Below are positions 58,501 to 64,000 of a DNA stretch of 64,000 bases, piece by piece. Source of the DNA: Aplectana chamaeleonis (lineage: Eukaryota; Nematoda; Chromadorea; Rhabditida; Cosmocercidae); assembly GCA_029168955.1 (NCBI GenBank), contig JAPDOI010001549.1, positions 1 through 64,000 of the forward strand, written 5' to 3'. The notes beneath the pieces are model-generated. The model did no database searches. It saw nothing but the letters and a program-made list of their open reading frames with translations, and had not been told where the DNA came from. Position numbers and translations under genes: made by a program. Within the stretch, counting starts at the first letter, position 1; every line of letters begins with the position of its first letter.

Positions 58501-61500
58501 CAGGGGAAAAAACGCTGTCTTAGCACATTCCAAAAATGTGAAAAATTTAATTCTCCGGATTGGACTGGCGCAGTGCTTATTCGAAGGAAGATCAAAAAGT
58601 AATGAGGTAGGCCGAGTCGCAGATCGATTGGTAACGTTTGAGCCGAGAACGGGACGTCGGTGGCCGAGGGTCATTTTTTAAAGCCGAAATCACGGGGGTG
58701 GCGCTAGGCGGGAAATGCATCCAGAGACGTTTTGACTGTTTTTAACGAGTTTATACCAAGCGTGGTGGTTTTCGCGGGCACCTCGAGCCTGAGCGAATGA
58801 CGATGACTGTGCTTGCCGGGGCGCCAAACAGGGGAAAAAACGCTGTCTTAGCACATTCCAAAAATGTGAAAAATTTAATTCTCCGGATTGGACTGGCGCA
58901 GTGCTTATTCGAAGGAAGATCAAAAAGTAATGTGGTAGGCCGAGTCGCAGATCGATTGGTAACGTTTGAGCCGAGAACGGGACGTCGGTGATCGAGGGTC
59001 GTTTTTTAAAGCCGAAATCACGGGGGTGGCGCTAGGCGGGAAATGCATCCAGAGAGGTTTTGACTGTTTTTAACGAGTTCATACCAAGCGTTGTGGTTTT
59101 CGCGGGCACCTCGAGCCTGAGCGAATGACGATGACTGTGCCTGCCGGGGCGCTAAACAGGGGAAAAAACGCTGTCTTAGCACATTCCAAAAATGTGAAAA
59201 ATTTAATTCTCCGGATTGGACTGGCGCAGTGCTTATTCGAAGGAAGATCAAAAAGTAATGAGGTAGGCCGAGTCGCAGATCGATTGGTAACGTTTGAGCC
59301 GAGAACGGGACGTCGGTGGTTAAGGGTCGTTTTTTAAAGTCGAAATCACGGGGGTGGCGCTAGGCGGGAAATGCATCCAGAGACGTTTTGACTGTTTTTA
59401 ACGAGTTTATACCAAGCGTGGTGGTTTTCGCGTGCACCTCGAGCCCGAGCGAATGACGATGACTGTGCCTGCCGGGGCGCCAAACAGGGGAAAAAACGCT
59501 GTCTTAGCACATTCCAAAAATGTGAAAAATTTAATTCTCCGGATTGGACTGGCGCAGTGCTTATTCGAAGGAAGATCAGAAAGTAATGAGGTAGGCCGAG
59601 TCGCAGGTCGATTGGTAACGTTTGAGCCGAGAACGGGACGTCGGTGATCAAGGGTCGTTTTTTTAAAGTCGAAATCACGGGGGTGGCGCTAGGCGGGAAA
59701 TGCATCCAGAGAGGTTTTGACTGTTTTCAACGAGTCTATACCAAGCGTGGTGGTTTTCGCGTGCACCTCGAGCCCGAGCGAATGACGATGACTGTGCCTG
59801 CCGGGGCGCCAAACAGGGGAAAAAACGCTGTCTTAGCACATTCCAAAAATGTGAAAAATTTAATTCTCCGGATTGGACTGGCGCAGTGCTTATTCGAAGG
59901 AAGATCAAAAAGTAATGAGGTAGGCCGAGTCGCAGATCGATTGGTAACGTTTGAGCCGAGAACGGGACGTCGGTGGTCAAGGGCCGTTTTTTTAAAGTCG
60001 AAATCACGGGGGTGGCGCTAGGCGGGAAATGCATCCAGAGACGTTTTGACTGTTTTTAACGAGTTTATACCAAGCGTGGTGGTTTTCGCGTGCACCTCGA
60101 GCCCGAGCGAATGACGATGACTGTGCCTGCCGGGGCGCTAAACAGGGGAAAAAACGCTGTCTTAGCACATTCCAAAAATGTGAAAAATTTAATTCTCCGG
60201 ATTGGACTGGCGCAGTGCTTATTCGAAGGAAGATCAAAAAGTAATGAGGTAGGCCGAGTCGCAGATCGATTGGTAACGTTTGAGCCGAGAACGGGACGTC
60301 GGTGTTGAAGGGTCGTTTTTAAAGGCGAAATCACGGGGGTGGCGCTAGGTGGGAGATGCATCCAGAGAGGTTTTGACTGTTTTTAACGAGTCTATACCAA
60401 GCGTGGTGGTTTTCGCGTGCACCTCGAGCCCGAGCGAATGACGATGACTGTGCCTGCCGGGGCGAAAAACAGGGGAAAAAACGCTGTCTTAGCACATTCC
60501 AAAAATGTGAAAATTTTAATTCTCCGGATTGGACTGGCGCAGTGCTTATTCGGAGGAAAATCAAAAAGTAATGAGGTAGGCCGGGTCGCAGGTCGACTGG
60601 GAACGTTTGAGCCGAGAACGGGACGTCGGTGATCAAGGGTCGTTTTTAAAGTCGAAATCACGGGGTGGCGCTAGGCGGAAATGCATCCAGAGACGTTTTG
60701 ACTGTTTTTAACGAGTCTATACCAAGCGTGGTGGTTTTCGCGGGCACCTCGAGCCCGAGCCAATGACGATGACTGTGCCTGCCGGGGCGCCAAACAGGGG
60801 AAAAAACGCTGTCTTAGCACATTCCAAAAATGTGAAAAATTTAATTCTCCGGATTGGACTGGCGCAGTGCTTATTCGAAGGAAGATCAAAAAGTGATGAG
60901 GTAGGCCGAGTCGCAGATCGATTGGTAACGTTTGAGCCGAGAACGGGACGTCGGTGATCAAGGGTCGTTTTTAAAGTCGAAATCACGGGGTGGCGCTAGG
61001 CGGGAAATGCATCCAGAGACGTTTTGACTGTTTTTAACGAGTTTATACCAAGCGTGGTGGTTTTCGCGTGCACCTCGAGCCCGAGCGAATGACGATGACT
61101 GTGCCTGCCGGGGCGCCAAACAGGGGAAAAAACGCTGTCTTAGCACATTCCAAAAATGTGAAAAATTTAATTCTCCGGATTGGACTGGGGCAGTGCTTAT
61201 TCGAAGGAAGATCAAAAAGTAATGGGGTAGGCCGAGTCGCAGATCGATGGGTAACGTTTGAGCCGATAACGGGACGTCGGTGATCAAGGGTCGTTTTTAA
61301 AGTCGAAATCACGGGGGTGGCGGTGGGCGGGAAATGCATCCAGAGACGTTTTGACTGTTTTTAACGAGTCTATACCAAGCGTGGTGGTTTTCGCGTGCAC
61401 CTCGAGCCCGAGCGAATGACGATGACTGTGCTTGCCGGGGCGCCAAACAGGGGAAAAACGCTGTCTTAGCACATTCCAAAAATGTGAAAAATTTAATTCT

Positions 61501-64000
61501 CCGGATTGGACTGGCGCAGTGCTTATTCGAAGGAAGATCAAAAAATAATGTGGTAGGCCGAGTCGCAGATCGATTGGTAACGTTTGAGCCGAGAACGGGA
61601 CGTCGGTGGTCAAGGGCCGTTTTTAAAGTCGAAATCACGGGGGTGGCGCTAGGCGGGAAATGCATCCAGAGACGTTTTGACTGTTTTTAACGAGTTTATA
61701 CCAAGCGTGGTGGTTTTCGCGGGCACCTCGAGCCCGAGCCAATGACGATGACTGTGCCTGCCGGGGCGCTAAACAGGGGAAAAAACGCTGTCTTAGCACA
61801 TTCCAAAAATGTGAAAAATTTAATTCTCCGGATTGGACTGGCGCAGTGCTTATTCGAAGGAAGATCAAAAAGTAATGAGGTAGGCCGAGTCGCAGATCGA
61901 TTGGTAACGTTTGAGCCGAGAACGGGACGTCGGTGATCAAGGGTCGTTTTTTTAAGTCGAAATCACGGGGGTGGCGCTAGGCGTGAAATGCAACCAGAGA
62001 CGTTTTGACTGTTTTTAACGAGTTTATACCAAGCGTGGTGGTTTTCGCGGGCACCTCGAGCCTGAGCGAATGGCGAAGACTGTGCTTGCCGGGGCGCCAA
62101 ACAGGGGAAAAAACGCTGTCTTAGCACATTCCAAAAATGTGAAAAATTTAATTCTCCGGATTGGACTGGCGCAGTGCTTATTGGAAAGAAGATCAAAAAG
62201 TAATGAGGTAGGCCGAGTCGCAGATCGATTGGTAACGTTTGAGCCGAGAACGGGACGTCGGTGGTTAAGGGTCGTTTTTTTAAAGTCGAAATCACGGGGT
62301 TGGCGCTAGGCGGGAAATGCATCCAGAGACGTTTTGACTGTTTTTAACGAGTTTATACCAAGCGTGGTGGTTTTCGCGGGCACCTCGAGCCTGAGCGAAT
62401 GACGATGACTGTGCTTGCCGGGGCGCCAAACAGGGGAAAAAACGCTGTCTTAGCACATTCCAAAAATGTGAAAAATTTAATTCTCCGGATTGGACAGGGC
62501 AGTGCTTATTCGAAGGAAGATCAAAAAGTAATGTGGTAGGCCGAGTCGCAGATCGATTGGTAACGTTTGAGCCGAGAACGGGACGTCGGTGATCAAGGGT
62601 CGTTTTTTAAAGCCGAAATCACGGGGGTGGCGCTAGGCGGGAAATGCATCCAGAGACGTTTTGACTGTTTTTAACGAGTTTATACCAAGCGTGGTGGTTT
62701 TCGCGGGCACCTCGAGCCCGAGCGAATGACGATGACTGTGCTTGCCGGGGCGCCAAACAGGGGAAAAAACGCTGTCTTAGCACATTCCAAAAATGTGAAA
62801 AATTTAATTCTCCGGATTGGACTGGCGCAGTGCTTATTGGAAAGAAGATCAAAAAGTAATGAGGTAGGCCGAGTCGCAGATCGATTGGTAACGTTTGAGC
62901 CGAGAACGGGACGTCGGTGATCAAGGGTCGTTTTTTTAAGTCGAAATCACGGGGGTGGCGCTAGGCGTGAAATGCAACCAGAGACGTTTTGACTGTTTTT
63001 AACGAGTTCATACCAAGCGTGGTAGTTTTCGCGGGCACCTCGAGCCTGAGCGAATGGCGAAGACTGTGCTTGCCGGGGCGCCAAACAGGGGAAAAACGCT
63101 GTCTTAGCACATTCCAAAATGTGAAAAATTTAATTCTCCGGATTGGACTGGCGCAGTGCTTATTGGAAAGAAGATCAAAAGTAATGAGGTAGGCCGAGTC
63201 GCAGATCGATTGGTAACGTTTGAGCCGAGAACGGGACGTCGGTGATCAAGGGTCGTTTTTAAAGTCGAAATCACGGGGTGGCGGTAGGGGGTAAATGCAT
63301 TCAGGGAGGTTTTGACTGTTTTTAACGAGTCTATACCAAGCGTGGTGGTTTTCGCGTGCACCTCGAGCCCGAGCGAATGACGATGACTGTGCCTGCCGGG
63401 GCGCCAAACAGGGGAAAAAACGCTGTCTTAGCACATTCCAAAATGTGAAAAATTTAATTCTCCGGATTGGGCTGGCGCAGTTCTTATTCGAAAGAGGATC
63501 AAAAATTAATGTGGTAGGCCGAGTCGCAGGTCGATTGGTCCCGTTTGAGATGAGAACGGGACGTCGGTGATCGATGGTCGTTTTTCAATGCCAAAGTCAC
63601 GGGGTGGCGCTCGGCGGAAAATGCCTTCAGGGAGGTTTTAACTGTTTAAAAAGAGTCTATACCAAGCGTGGTTGTTTTCGCGGGCACCTCGAGCCCGAGC
63701 GAACGACGATGACTGTGCCTGCCGGTGCGCCAAACAGGAAAAAAAACGCTGTTCTAGCACATCCCAAACATGTGATAAAACAAATTTTTCTGATTGGGCT
63801 GGCGCAGTACTTATTCGAAAGAAGATCAAAAACTAATGCGGTAGGTCGAGTGGTCCCGTTTGAGCCGAGAACGGGACGTCGGTGACGGTGTCGTTTTTCA
63901 AAGCCAAAATCACGGGGGTGGCGCTAGGCGGGAGATGCCTCCAGAGAGGTTTTAACTGTTTTTAACGAGTCTATACCAAGCGTGGTGGTTTTGGCGGGCA
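46545..64000. repeat. 328-bp satellite array, about 53 copies
   Basis: Head-to-tail units start AAGGGTCGTTTTTTAAAGCC, followed by CGGGGGTGGCGCTAGGCGGG. Conserved blocks follow: CGAGTTTATACCAAGCGTGG, CACCTCGAGCCCGAGCG, CTGCCGGGGCGCCAAACAGG and GAGCCGAGAACGGGACGTCG. The spacing is 328 bp with some 326-327-bp units. Nearly every unit has a minus frame of about 101 codons and many a plus frame of about 71, but 328 is not divisible by 3, so frames do not join except where indels occur (51143-51787 and 55473-56045). The last three units (from about 63250) are markedly diverged. The array runs off the window. Confidence 0.98.

Noticed and set aside
46545..64000. A family of about 50 tandem genes encoding a 101-residue protein
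   Set aside because: The 328-bp period is not divisible by three, there are no splice or terminal signals per unit, and both strands are open; satellite homogenisation explains the conservation.
46545..64000. A CENP-B box in the satellite
   Set aside because: The closest words (TTCGAAGGAAG, TTCGAGCCGAG) do not match the spaced consensus ending in CGGG.

Overview
This is eukaryotic genomic DNA made almost entirely of repeats. No complete, convincing host gene is visible. The best clue to the organism is a degraded RTE-type reverse transcriptase (42.57-43.82 kb), recognised from memory as the family very common in strongylid (clade V, hookworm-like) nematodes. Two other non-LTR retrotransposons, many short inverted-repeat elements with TTAA, TA or 3-bp target duplications, and short introns ending TTTCAG fit a parasitic nematode. 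The genus is not claimed.

Layout. 0-18.7 kb is a nest of TIR and foldback elements that carry one minisatellite superfamily (21-bp monomer, usually a 42-bp dimer). It appears as seven arrays of several sequence subfamilies on both strands. The first element (6-3349) has TIRs that run into minisatellite arms and encloses a GGCCCC-ended element. A second module exists as two inverted copies (3.4-5.1 and 12.95-17.8 kb); the right copy has expanded its minisatellite to about 3.1 kb and received a TTAA-flanked insertion whose empty site survives in the left copy. A short GC-rich hairpin with a compensatory base-pair change occurs three times, each beside a minisatellite module.

18.7-46.4 kb holds relics of three non-LTR retrotransposons: a CR1-like one on the minus strand (20.6-22.6 kb, interrupted by a TTA-flanked element), a Jockey/CR1-like APE-type one on the plus strand (28.5-33.3 kb, interrupted by two nested TIR elements and with a 2A-like NPGP motif), and the RTE-like copy with an expanded AAT tail. 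Between them lie further TIR elements, a tRNA-derived SINE-like body, a perfect 23-bp hairpin, a foldback between two AAT arrays, and a few exon-like segments of unknown function.

46.5-64.0 kb is a satellite with a 328-bp period, about 53 copies, running off the window end. It starts about 100 bp after a sequence matching the terminus of a TTAA-type MITE seen at 13.2 kb, which suggests it grew inside such an element. Its recurring 101-codon reading frame is a by-product of the repeat. No operon-like organisation, rRNA gene, CRISPR array or intact tRNA gene was found.
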